A stretch of DNA of 64,000 nt from Skeletonema tropicum (Eukaryota > Bacillariophyta > Thalassiosirophyceae > Thalassiosirales > Thalassiosiraceae): the NCBI GenBank assembly GCA_037178625.1, contig CM074130.1, positions 3,596,001 through 3,660,000 on the forward strand, written 5' to 3'. The notes beneath the pieces are model-generated. The model searched no databases. It saw only the letters and a list, made by a program, of their open reading frames with translations, and was not told the DNA's origin. Shown piece after piece: positions 22,146 through 33,641 of the stretch. Position numbers and translations under genes: made by a program. Positions within the stretch are counted from its first letter, which is position 1. Each line of letters starts with the position of its first letter.

Positions 22146-22979
22146 AATGCATGTTCACATCATACGCATCTTACGCACATTGCATATGTTTTAGGCCTGG
22201 CCTCAATGATCATTGCCTGAGGGGCATTCGCATGACGCCCGTTTCCATTCATTGTTTAAATTTGTGTCTGTCTATGAAGGATGAGATGCATGATGAAGAG
22301 TGAGTACAATGAAATCAGCAAGAAGATACGAGCAGAGCAAAAATGATGAAAAGCATTTCAGCAATCATCACACCAAAACAAGAGAGGACGCCATGAACTG
22401 CCATGAAGCAAGTGAGAACCCATCAACCTGAGGGAGCCTCGTGCATTCTTCGTCTGCACCCTCACCTCCATCCATCTCTCCGCTCTCAGCAGCAGTAGGT
22501 TGCCGCAGCCCTCATTCGCAAAAGCTCCCTACACAACCGAACGAACCAGCATGGTCAATACTCACATTACTTCTTATCAAGTTGTTCAAAACAAATAAGA
22601 AATTTATGTGCGCTTCTCATTTCACATTTCACACAAATGAAAGTGATCTTTGGTCAGCTCAAGGTCAACTATATAAGGAGAAGAAGTAATCATAAGAAGA
22701 AATCATAAGAAGAAATCATTTTTTCTTGCGTCAGTGTAGCTCTAGCTTTGCATTGCGGTTTAGCTTGCTTGCGGGAGCTGTTCGCTTCGTTTAGATTTTT
22801 TCTTTGGCAAAAGTGAGAAGAAACTTCAGATGGGAGGTTCCCTTGGATGGGAGCTGGGAGTCCCTGACTGACGGCACATCGAAGAGAGATAGAGTTGTAG
22901 CTATTGTATCGAGGCAGTCAAATCTGCCAGGATGTGTCTACTTACTTCTTTACTTCAATATTGACCATAAAATTGATGT
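22146..22979. other. Intergenic region upstream of the polyamine fusion gene
   Basis: An 834-bp gap. The part next to 22145 should hold the promoter of the fusion gene. I see no conserved coding frame. Near 22680-22715 there is a short tandem of CATAAGAAGAAAT. Confidence 0.45.
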
Positions 22980-24134
22980 TTAGTTGGCATTATCCTGACA
23001 CCGTTTCCAAAACAAAGCAAGGTTCTTCTCTAGAGTTGGACTTGAATCAATGATTGCACCTACATCCACACCTGCATCATCAATGCATTTGTCCCCAACC
23101 AAATCATAAACCCAATCTACACTCTGATTGACAATCTTTTGATTGTCACTGCCACGTTCCAATCCAACCAAGTAATCCCATACATCTTGTCTCCATCCTG
23201 ACAATACCTTGTCTTCAGGAATCCATGCCGAAACTGATCTCTCCTTCAATAGATATCCTACAAGCTTTGCATTTGCATTGCCAAATGCTGATGCATTTTC
23301 CTTGCTCACAACAAAGTCCACAGCTTGTCTCACTGCAACACGAGTATACCCAGACAGAAATTGTCGTAGCAATGGTCCAAGAGTACGATCCATGTTACGT
23401 TTTGACTCCTTGAGGACTTGATTTCGAACAGGTCCAAGTAGCGGTAAATTAGATATTGCATTCCCAAGGATATCAAATTTGGTAGTAAATTCAAATATTG
23501 CATCATATAACAATTGTGTAAAGAGTGAGTTGATTGCATCACTTTCCAGAAATGTTTTGACAGTCTGAGCATCATAGGAGCCACTTCCATCACCTTCTCC
23601 TCGAATAAAGGTCAGTACACGATTGGTGATATCAGTTCCCAATAGATCTGCCGGAGTTCGTGTTTCCTCACGTAACTTTCGTCCTAGCTTGTCCCAGTAC
23701 TTGACATATTGTTGATATGTCTCATCATTGAATATAGATGATTCTTCATCATCACTTGCAGAGAAGAAGAGTTCTTCATAGATCAGCTTGGCATCTGTAG
23801 GATCGAGGAGTGTTTCAAGTGTTTGTGTAGAGAGATGATTCAGAATGTTTCGAATTTCAGCCTTTGATTTGGGATCAACCATCACCGTCGTTCCTGGTAC
23901 ATCATCATCATCATCAGCAGCAGACGACATATGCAGCTGATGTGTCCACTGGAAACCTCCATGTGTACGCCTTGCTGATGTAGATGATCTCGACAGAACA
24001 AATCCATTAACCAGTGATAAAGAAGCTGATCGCCAGCATAGTATCAAGAATGTAGCTGCTGTTGCAGCTGCCTTCATTGGTCGCCGTAACGGATACATCT
24101 TTGCGTGCTTATTGTAGGATGATGTCAACGGCAT
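22980..24134 (-). CDS. Plastid-targeted conserved-type protein, unknown function
   Basis: Single exon, 384 residues from the ATG at 24134; in-frame ATGs at 24098 and 24077 could also serve. A hydrophobic signal (ATFLILCWRSASLSLV) is followed by NGFVLSRSSTSARR: a Phe after the signal cleavage site and a Ser/Arg-rich transit stretch, the layout of diatom bipartite plastid targeting. The mature part is soluble, largely helical and acidic at first (ADDDDD). It includes a run with several membrane-associating amphipathic segments (FTTKFDILGNAISNLPLLGP). No cofactor or catalytic motif is recognised. Confidence 0.65.
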   Translation of the reverse strand: MPLTSSYNKHAKMYPLRRPMKAAATAATFLILCWRSASLSLVNGFVLSRSSTSARRTHGGFQWTHQLHMSSAADDDDDVPGTTVMVDPKSKAEIRNILNHLSTQTLETLLDPTDAKLIYEELFFSASDDEESSIFNDETYQQYVKYWDKLGRKLREETRTPADLLGTDITNRVLTFIRGEGDGSGSYDAQTVKTFLESDAINSLFTQLLYDAIFEFTTKFDILGNAISNLPLLGPVRNQVLKESKRNMDRTLGPLLRQFLSGYTRVAVRQAVDFVVSKENASAFGNANAKLVGYLLKERSVSAWIPEDKVLSGWRQDVWDYLVGLERGSDNQKIVNQSVDWVYDLVGDKCIDDAGVDVGAIIDSSPTLEKNLALFWKRCQDNAN

Positions 24135-24462
24135 CAGCTTTGTTGATGTTGTCTTTTTTCAAAGATCCGCTACAATATCCGCTGAAATGAATGCCGTCAC
24201 AGGTGGCTGATTGAATGCCGTCACACACATCACGAGCAAGAGCTTCCCGCAAAATTTGCACACTCTCACCATTCCGCACCAAATTTCTTGCCGCCAAAAT
24301 CCAAAGCCAGAACATCCGGCGATGGATGCGGCTATTGGCGCAATCACACTACCTATATTGCAGGCAGGGCAACCGCTTGGATATGATGTGCATTGGTGGC
24401 TATACGAACGATGAAATAATACACGGCGTATCTAGCGGTGATCCAGACCACAATAATCAGTG
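24135..24462. promoter_or_regulatory. Divergent promoter region, plastid protein and DYRK kinase
   Basis: A 328-bp gap between two divergent start codons. No specific motif is recognised. The call rests on arrangement only. Confidence 0.4.
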
Positions 24463-27400
24463 ATGTCGTCGTCATCCACGTCATCATCGGCATCGGTGCC
24501 AGCATCTGACGATGCAGCTGATGTGACAGAAGATATCCTACGAGCCATTTCTGCAGCCGAGAGGAGTGGAGACTCGCCGCCTCCTCCAGAGAGAAAATTA
24601 TTATTTGGCGTGGGGAGCAGTAAAAATATTAATAATAGTAATAATAGCTCTGGTGGCAAGAGGAGCAATAACAATGCCAGCGGCGCTTCTACTGGACCTA
24701 CCAAGTTTCAATTTTATGTACCTACGACTGATTATACTGCGATAGGAGGCAACGGCGGCGGTAACGACTCAACATTATCATCATCAGGAGGAGGAGCACT
24801 ACCAGATCCTCCCTCGGCAGCAGAGGAATCAGCACGACGCGCACGATCTAGATTGATCAAACTTCAAAATAATATGAGGCAATCATTTTCCTCCTCAACT
24901 TCGACTTCCGCTGGGAGTGGCGGCAGCGGCGGCGGGGGTGGTGGTGCTGCAAACTCTACCTCTATCGCTGCAGATGCCGTGCAGGAAATCGACAATAGTG
25001 ACCAAGATGAGGAGGCAGATGATTATCCAAAAATGAATTTTGATCCCATCGAGTCAGATGATGAAGTTAATCCAAAAGATACTAATGTAGATGATGATGA
25101 TGAAGATAGCACATACGATGATGATGAGCAGTTGTCTCCAAGAAAAGCTCATCGTGTACCCCCTCAACAATTAATGAAGGGGAGAGGAACTTTTGGTCGA
25201 TCTAAATCAAATGAACGTAACAGTGGTCACAATAATAATGTTTCTAGTGGAGGAGGAAGATATCAACAGATGAATCAATATCACCACCAGCCGCAGCAGC
25301 AGCAAAAACAGCAGCAGCAGCAGCAATTTCATCACAGTAGTCCACAATTGTTCGCCAAACAGAGCACGCGCCGAAAATCTAAAGATCTGTATTCTGATGG
25401 AATCGACCTATTAGAAACGGCAGCCAATGAAGCACGGGAACGTGAAGAAGTTGATACACTGAATGGTAGCATTACTTATCTACGCAATCTTCAATTGAGT
25501 GCTGACACTAATACTAGTGCTACATCCACATCGTCATCTCGAAAGGCTACGCCTCTCCCTCCACCGCCACAGCCGCCCCTAAGTGAGCCACGGTCCCAGT
25601 ATGCGCCAACAACAAGTTTTGATAATACTGATGCTATTGAGCGGGCTAGGAGCAATAGTTTCAATGACAACTCCAAAACGGCCATTGCTTCAGTGAACCA
25701 AAATCATGATCATCATCAGTATCATCGGCCACTACCGTCTCCACCACAGAAGAAGCAGCAGCATCAGTATCACCACCAGCAGCAACAGCAATATCGCCAG
25801 GAAAAGCCAGTTCCATCCACTCCTGCTAGCATCAAACGAAATCGACCAAAAATAACAGCTGCGGAGGCTATGGAATACGTCATGAATGCATCTTCCAATC
25901 GAGCGCAGAAACATAACGAGGACAAGAACAATGATGGGTATGATAACGAAGGAGATAAGGCAGTAGATAGGATGAATGCCTTTTTTAATACGATTAGCAG
26001 AGGTGATGATACATCACGTGTAGAAGATGCCAACGTCAATGAGATGAAAGTACACAAAGGAAGGCCAGATTCCATTCTCCTCACTGATTTGGAAGACTTT
26101 GGAGATGAGATCATTAATGATGATTTTGAACAAAGCACATCTTTGAGCATGCATGCTGAGGTGAAATCACCTGCAACGAAAAGTAAATATGCCGATAAAC
26201 ATGAATCGATAGCTGACGATGCCAAGAACCGAATGGATAGACTTCAGCTTGATAGTCGTCAAAATTCTTTACTTCTTGATGAGCAGAATAGTGTCACAAC
26301 ATCTCCGCGACGAACGAGTAGTATTGATCCACCCGATCGTGATGAGTTTGGTTTGAAACCGATTAATCCATCCGTGATGCCCTTGCAGACTATGAATGAA
26401 AAATTGTATGGGGTGGAGGCGGTTATACCCTCATCATCTTTTGATCAAGGAATGTCCAGGCAGTCGACAAAAGACGCCAGGGCTCCCGTAGCTGCACTTG
26501 GTCCACGTAGTAAACGTCCAGGTGGGATAACTGGAATTGTATTGGATGTGGGATCGAATGAAAGTGAACAATATGGATCGCAAGTGGCAAAGGAACGAGT
26601 TTCTTCGTCAAGCTATGGTGGGAGTAGAAACCGAGGCATTGACCCACAAGATACTGTTGTAGAAAAGAGATCACAAAATGAGACTGAAAGACTCTTGGCG
26701 ATAGAAGACTTGGGTGATGGGCAATCGATAATTCAAATGATGAGCCTCTGTTCTCATCTTCTACCCATCGGTTTCAACTCGTTCTTTCGCAACGGCAATG
26801 GAAATGATGACAGTCTAAGCTGGGATGACGATGATCCTGACGAAACGGGCTACATTGTGCATCGGATGACTGATTCGGAACTCATAAATGTCGAAAATAC
26901 TTTTGAAAAAATGGTGGATTCATTTGAACAACTATCTGCCAGTAAGGTACGAACGGGGGTAAATGATAGAAACTTTGAGCGTGACTTAGAAGAGGCTGAA
27001 ATGATATTAGATCAGGAGGAAGAGAGGTATAAAGCGGAAATGCAAGCAGCTCGTTATTCGGCAGGAGCAACTAGCTCTGAAGATGATTCAGATGCTAGTA
27101 GTAAAACTGATGATGCATCTTCACAGTTGGAAGACAGTCCTTCTCGTGCATACGCCAAAGCTGAAAATGAGGAAAGGACGTCCGTTCCAGATTTTCCCAG
27201 GTATTTTCCATCCTGGTCAAGGAAAAGTTGGAGAAATGGAATGCTTTTATCTGCCCATCATCACGAAATCTCAAAAGACCGGTTTTGAACCTACGAAGGA
27301 CTTGGTGCTGAAGCCTGGATCAGTCTTTGCAAATAACTATCTTGTACAAAGTGAACTTGGTAGCGCTGCCTTCAGTACGGCTTATAGATGCATAGATTTA

Positions 27401-28508
27401 AGTTCTGAGGAAGATGACGAGGGGTATCAAGATGAGGTTTGCTTGAAAGTTATCAAAAATACCAAGGACTACTTTGACCAATCTTTGGACGAGATTAAGA
27501 TTTTACAGTTACTCAAGGATACTGGTCGGGTCCAAGAAAACAATATCGTCGAAATGAAATCCTTCTTCTATCATAGGGAGCACCTCGTCATTGTGACTGA
27601 GCTGCTACGGCAGAATTTGTATGAGTTTGGAAAGAGTATCCGTGATAGTAGAGGCCCGACTTACTTCACAAGACGGCGGTTATCTCACATTACGAGGCAA
27701 TGCCTCATAGCTCTGAAGTTTGTGCACGAGTTAGGGCTGATGCATTGTGACATCAAACCTGAAGTGAGTTTGTGTTGATGCTCTATTTTACCATGTACGC
27801 TGCTTTATTCGCCCTTCTTACTAACACAATTGTCTGCTCTATCACCATTAGAATATATTGCTGGGATCGTACTCAAGAGCACTAGTAAAAGTGATTGACT
27901 TTGGAAGCAGCAGCTTTGTAACCGACCGTCAGAGCTCTTATATTCAGAGCCGTAGCTACCGGGCACCAGAAGTGATTCTCGGCCTACCGTATGGTGGCAA
28001 AATTGACATGTGGTCGTTAGGTTGTGTGCTAGCAGAGATGTATACAGGCGAAGTGACGTTTCAAAACGACTCAGAAGTTTCCATGCTTAGCCGAATTGAA
28101 GCGATTTGTGGGCCATTCCCTCGTCACATGATTGCTAAAGGTCGCAACAGTCATCGTATTTTTACTGACAGCGGCTTGATTTATGAAAAGATCTCTGGCA
28201 GAGATCCGGAAGAAAACAGATCAGATAGCAGTTCAGATGATGACGTTGAAGAAGATTTATTTGATGTTTACCAGCCGAAGATGACAACAATTGCTGCGAG
28301 ACTTGGTTTTGACGCAGACTTTCTGGACCGGCCGAATTTAAGCGAAGGTGATGAGCAGAGAGCTTTGTTCATTGATTTCGTGAGTAAATTGCTCACAATT
28401 GACCCAGATCGTCGACCTACAGCTGAAGAGGCATTGCAGCACCCATGGATTGTGTCGAGTCTTGACTTGACAGTAGAAGATGTTCGATATCCACCACCAG
28501 ACGAATAA
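24463..28508 (+). CDS. DYRK/YAK-type dual-specificity protein kinase (one frame break)
   Basis: Exons 24463-27763 and 27852-28508 (88-bp intron with TACTAAC branch site near 27821) give about 1318 residues. The first 900 residues are low-complexity (Ser, Asn, Gln and Asp runs), probably disordered. Then FYLPIITKSQ, TGFEPTKD and the kinase domain follow: SELGSAAFSTAY, CLKVIKNTKDYFDQ, HCDIKPEN across the intron, VIDFGSSS and the activation loop YIQSRSYRAPEV, whose YxQSR is the DYRK/YAK hallmark with autophosphorylated Tyr. The conserved sequence just before the kinase lies one frame from the preceding text; one extra base near 27,197 (CCC read as CC restores the frame) explains it. No intron fits. 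A large acidic insert (SDSSSDDDVEED) lies in the C-lobe. Confidence 0.85.
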
Positions 28509-28577
28509 ATTTACTCCTACATAATTAATGATTCTAAAATAACCACACGTTAACTGAGTTAAGCTTTCGTGTTCTCG

Positions 28578-30895
28578 TTACGTGTTTGCAATGTCTTCCG
28601 TGAGAGCTGCATTGATCTGTCTCAGTGTCTCGATCTGCAAGGCTTGTGCCGAGGAGTATTCGGTCATCTCCGAAATTATTCGCTCAAGTTCTTCTATGCG
28701 TGGCGATCCGTCAGTATCATTTGTTGGTTGATAATTAATAATAGGGGTTTGATGGGCAAGGCGACTTGCATTCAATTCGGCCCTCAGATTTTGCTTTTCA
28801 GTTCTTTCTGCATCTAGATTTCGTTGCAATTCGGAATGTTTCAATCTGAGCTGTTGCAACTCATGTTGCACTTTGTCAAACGCCGCCGAATCCACTTGGT
28901 TATTCTTGCTCTTTTTGGTAATTTGATTCATCTCCTTCTGCAGACTCTCTGTCTTCGTTTTCAAGCTGTTCCGTTCCATCTTCAGACGTCGGTAGTCTGC
29001 CTTAATCTTATCTGCTTCGGTAATAGATTTTGTTGCAGCAGCCTTGGCGGCAGTATACTTTTTGCTCAACTCATCTACTATCCCTTTGGCTTCCTTCAAT
29101 TCATTCTGAAACTCTGACTCTTCTTTCTTCATCTTTTCAATGACTTGAGCAGCTGTTGAAGATTGTGTTTTAGTTTGAGTCAAGTCGTTCCGAAGGCGCT
29201 CTACAGCTGAAAGTTCTTCAGCTTGTGCGGCTAGTTTTGTTTTTAACTCAGTCATACCTTCCGTTAGAATTTCCACCTTGGAGTCGCGTGCTTCAATAGC
29301 AGCTTTGCAAACACTGATTTCATTGTTAAGCGCCTTAACTGCCTTATCATGTTCCAACGCTTTATCATGATTTTCTGCAGTCAAGTTATCAATCTTCTTA
29401 TTCCTCTCCTCCAGCTCTGTTTCGCAATCTGTAAGAGCTTTAGTTATAATTTGCACCTCCTCGGTCAGTGTGGCTATCGTCTTGTCTTGTTTGCTATTTT
29501 TTGCCTCCAAGTCCTTTTTGGTCTGACGCAATTCCTTTTCAACTTTCTTCTTTTCATTCATAGATGCGTCAAGCTTCTGGTGAAGCTTATTTAGAGCTGT
29601 GTTTTTCACCTCCAAACGAGAATTTACCTCAGCAAGTTGCGTTTCGAGTTGCTTCAAACGGAGTGTTGCAAGGCCGGATGTTTCTACATCTGCCTTGTCT
29701 GAAGCATTGTTATTGTCACACGATCCAGAACCAAGTTGTTCGCTCTGCTCTTCGTTATTATCTTGTGAGGTATTTGGGGCCAATTGATCATTCGATTCAG
29801 AATCCTCGTTATCACCACCGCAAGTTGGAGTTGCGCTGTTTTTTGACGCCGTATCTGACGTGTCTTCATCTGAAATCGGTTCTACCGTTGGCAGCCACTC
29901 TGAAGTAGAAGCATCATTGCCTTTAGTCTGGTTTTTCTTTTCTTCTTCCTTAGCCCTACTTTCTCTTAGTTCCTGAACAGCCGATGCTGCCTGAGATGCA
30001 CGATTTGCGGCAACTTCAGCGGCTGCCGATGCTCGTGTTGCTGCAACTTCAGCAGCTGCCGCTGCAGACGCACGTATCGCGGCAACAGATCCCCATCGGC
30101 CCAATCTACCTCTCAATTCCGAAGCAGCCTGTTTTGCATATTTCGCAGCTTCGTCTACGCTAGGATTATTTGCTTTTGAGGAGTCATTCTCGGTATCATC
30201 ATCTGATGATTGAGAATCTTCAATCTCTTCATCATCGCTTCCATATTCTCTACTTGAATCGGCCGCACTAGTAATTTCATTTGGAGGTACAAAGACTAGC
30301 GACAAAGGATATGATGATTCCCGTAGTAGCGTCAATACTTCAGTAAACTCTCTCTGTTCCAACTCTTCCACTTCAATGTTGTTGTCACTTTTCATCTTCG
30401 TCAACACATAATCCTCTGGTATTTGAATTGGAGAGTCGACCTCTTTTGAATTGCTAGGATTCAGCATCAGTGTTAGGTATATTTTCTTGGTTCGTCCCAT
30501 TGATGCTAACGCCATCAGGGACTATCGACCTCTTCCTTGTGTTCACATGTTTCAGAAGATACTTTTTCATCGGATTGATCAGTTTCAGTACCACCTTCAA
30601 CAGCAACGATAATTTCTTCCACAATGTCACTTATTTCTGATGATATATTTCCGTCAGGATCCTCTTTTGCCGTGTCCTTGGATATTGTTTTGTCTTCGGG
30701 TGAATTAATTTCATCATTAATTAATGGCAAATCTTCAAGTTCATTTTGCTCCGGTAATGGATTGTGAGAATACACTTTTGCTCCGACTGCGCTATCATCG
30801 ATGAATGGCAACAGCATTAGAGAGGAAGAGAACTCCTCGTAACTGGCAAAGAGAGCTTCCATTCTTGCTGCTGGATTTAGCATCAATAGCGACAT
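28578..30895 (-). CDS. Long coiled-coil protein
   Basis: The ATG at 30895 opens a frame that stops at 30515. The downstream frame (to 28578) carries an acidic, Ala-rich segment and then about 350 residues of continuous coiled coil (heptads, KKxxEKEL type) ending with a short helix. The two parts can be joined by an 89-bp GT-AG intron at 30441-30529, giving HKEE|VDSPIQIPEDY. The same 9-bp AGAGGTCGA lies at both junctions, so the exact splice is ambiguous. Two extra bases would give a different join. Ala-rich repeats (ASAAAEVAATRASAAAEVAA) precede the coil. Structural or tethering role (Golgin/centrosomal type) is possible; no specific family is recognised. Confidence 0.6.
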
Positions 30896-31348
30896 ACAAC
30901 ACCCACTATCAACAACACTACTTCTTCATGATGTCATTGTTGATGTTTTTTTTGTTTTTTTTAAAATAATTGATTTTGTTATTGTTTCTATTGTTACCGT
31001 CTCTGTGTCGGTAAACGTAGCTCAATGCCCGCCATGCTCATTTCGACACAGATAATGACATGTAGTTTGAAATAAACGTAGCTCCGCCATGCTCATTTCG
31101 ACATGCATACACAGATAATGACACGTGGTTTGAAATTTGCCAAGAGTTGCATCCAGAGAGGTAGGCGGAGTGCACTGAAGTGAGAGAAACAGTTGAGTAG
31201 AATTACTATCTTTTAGTTGGAAGTTCCAATAGTATTGCATTCAAGTGTAGCTGGCTAGCTGCTAAATCCGTTTTTCACCTTGAAAATGCTGCGCCAGCAG
31301 CAGCTTCTGCAAATGCTCTCCTCAATGGCCCAAGACTATTCACTACAT
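30896..31348. other. Intergenic region with tandem duplication
   Basis: Upstream region of the coiled-coil gene and 3' flank of COQ6. Apart from the direct duplication listed separately, I see no coding signal. Confidence 0.4.
31012..31135. repeat. Two-copy direct repeat of about 62 bp
   Basis: 31012-31072 and 31073-31135 share TAAACGTAGCTC, CGCCATGCTCATTTCGACA, ACAGATAATGACA and TTTGAAA in the same order, with small indels between copies. It lies 120-240 bp upstream of the coiled-coil gene's start codon, so it could duplicate a promoter element. Confidence 0.85.
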
Positions 31349-33126
31349 TCATCCCAAACTTCTTCCGACTCCTATAATACTCTCCACTTTGCTGCAATTT
31401 TCTCCAGAACTAACCGCAGGAGCATTCATGCTACTAATCGGTTTGCTTCCACTACACCGAAACAGCTCATGCAAGCCATGCACGCCACCCACCGTACCCA
31501 ATCCTTTCACCATCCTCTCTTGATTGTAGCGATCTAAAAACAACCCTGTTCCCCCTACATCCATACCAGAATCAACAGCTTCTTTGATTAGTTCCGACAA
31601 TGAATAAACATCACCCATACCAAGGTTCAAGCCTTGTCCAGCCATGGGGTGGACTGTATGTGCGGCATCACCAACCAATGCAACTCGAGGTGCAGTGTAC
31701 CCCTGCTGTACATGGGACAATTTCAGATCAAATCCCATGATTGGACCAACAACTCTAGCGGATGCTGGGGGCATTCGAAAGAAGTTTCGAGAGGGAGATT
31801 CAGTCCAAGTTCCCATTGTTAGTGCTGTGTTGGCAGTGCGAAGCAGTGAGTCCATTTCTTTTGCAATCGTCCCAATGATTGGAATGTGAGGCATGCCATC
31901 ACGATCATTGTTGTTGCTTAGAAGGGGAGGGTTTATATTCGGGCCCTGGCAGAGGTGATGATTCAGTGTTGTATACAATTCGTCTCCAGAAAGTGAAAGA
32001 AGATGGTTGGCTTCGGATGGAAGTAGTTGACCACACAACATTTGCATAAATGGGTGCATCCTCCTCATCATTATTGTCGACACTATTCCAAACAGGAAGT
32101 AATGCAATAGGCCCATGAGGCAAAAATCGTTGAAATGCATGTCTTTGCCATATCACCCTTCCTAACATCCAATTCGACTGTGCACGTTACCGCCTTTCGA
32201 TCATAGGAATGAGTAATCATTGGAAAGCTACTACTCCCCAGTGTCCCTTCGAACGAATGAGTTGGCCCCGTCGGCAGCAACGAGTAAATCTGCAGATATA
32301 TTGCATTCCTCCTCATCATCTTCTTCTTTCGTACCACCACCACCTTCTTCTTTTTTGATAATAGAACGTCGTGTACACGACTATTTTTACAGGTGGTGGA
32401 GGTTCCACATTTCCCAATGTATTCGGAGATGGTGCCTGAAATGGATGTAATTTGTACATTGTCAATGAGATCAATTCGTTCATCATTCCGTAGCTCATCC
32501 CAGATTGCTGAGACGAGAGGTGCATCTTCGACTACGGAACCTAGCCATGGTCGACGACTGTTAGATTGTTGCTGAATGTTGTTGTTGTTGTTGTCCAGTA
32601 TTGCTCTCTATGAATGAATGTAGATCAACCAACCGACCTGATGTCACAGCCTCAGTCAAATCTTCTCCAGTAAAATGCAATTGAGCTGGACCATCATGCT
32701 CCCATATTTGCATCGAATCATATATTCCAAGCCTGTTGGTTTGTTGTAGTCGTTGCAATACTGATGAGCCCAAGTAGGATAGACTTGTTGGTGACAAGGC
32801 ATATGCTCTTGCATTTGGTGTTTGCTTTATTGGACTGCGGTTGGCAATAGTATCCAGTGACGGAGGACAGGAAGCGCTGTTCTAGTAGAGCAACTTTTAA
32901 TGGACGGCGACGTCGGTGCGATAATGCTGCGTTATTGTCAGTTTAGTAAGAGTCGTGCTAGAACGGACCCCACAGCACCTCCTCCAGCTATTATTACATC
33001 ATAGTGTTGGTTGATACTATTTGTTGTTGTCAGTAGTGAGCGGATGTGAGTTAGTGAGCAGGCGCAGTTGAAGCGGCTCCGTGGTGCCAAAGCCCGGGCT
33101 GCAGCAATTGTTAGAGCTCTACTCAT
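31349..33126 (-). CDS. COQ6: COQ6-type FAD monooxygenase of ubiquinone synthesis (eight frame breaks)
   Basis: Homology follows the whole family order although the frame changes repeatedly. A mitochondrial-like N-terminus (MSRALTIAAARALAPRSRF) is followed by the FAD-binding VIIAGGGAVGSVLARLL, PLKVALLE, ALSPTSLSYLGSSVLQRL, SVVEDAPLVSAIWDEL, the DG motif ADLLVAADGANSFVRR, FQRFLPHGPIALLP, VVWST and GDAAHTVHPMAGQGLNLG. COQ6 hydroxylates the ubiquinone ring on the inner mitochondrial membrane. Frame changes fall near 32,945, 32,890, 32,585, 32,420, 32,370, 32,230, 32,160 and 32,030. Each is a net +1, and family residues are intact between them. The last 230 codons are uninterrupted. I read it as a real gene in error-rich sequence; a young pseudogene cannot be excluded. 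It lacks one intact frame as given. Confidence 0.8.
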
Positions 33127-33641
33127 TTATAGTATCAGCAATGCAGAATATGAAGCTCTATTTTCGATAGCATCGAATGGAGCAGTGGAGGCGATATTAT
33201 TGGATAACACAAGAACCAAGTAATATAACGTGCACTCTAGAGACAGAGACTAGGACAGGTATCGGTAGCAATAAGCAATAAGTGGCAACGAAAATGTTGA
33301 AAGCTGAAGCTGAGGTGGAGAGGACAATACCTCCAGATAACATACTTTTACTTGACAAGCCCCCTCATCCCCGAATATCTTCTCCTTTTACTGTGAATAT
33401 ATAGTACAGTGACAGTGTTATGGTGTTGTTTGAGGGGGGAGAAGGGGGCCTATACTTTCTACGTACGTATTTATCTAGAGATAGATGAAGGCCGACAGGC
33501 CGAGCACCGAGCACCAAGCACAAAGCATGAAAATTATCATTGCACCAGATTGCACCCTTACTAGCATCTAATCTCTATCTCTATCCTCTCATCGCATGCA
33601 AGAATAATATCTACGGAAGCGGAGCATCCTACTATTCTGTC
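33127..33641. promoter_or_regulatory. Divergent promoter region, COQ6 and NDUFAF7
   Basis: A 515-bp gap between two divergent mitochondrial-protein genes. A 10-residue-scale GC-poor stretch with a G-run (33426-33448) is visible. No specific factor site is recognised. Confidence 0.4.

Noticed and set aside
22441..22689. Small plus-strand ORF upstream of the polyamine gene
   Set aside because: The Ser/Pro-rich start and lack of ATG context or splice partners give no support for a gene.
27190..27290. An intron to explain the DYRK frame change
   Set aside because: GT-AG pairs I tried here give the wrong phase or are only 21 bp long, and they would remove conserved residues just before the kinase domain. 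One extra base fits better.
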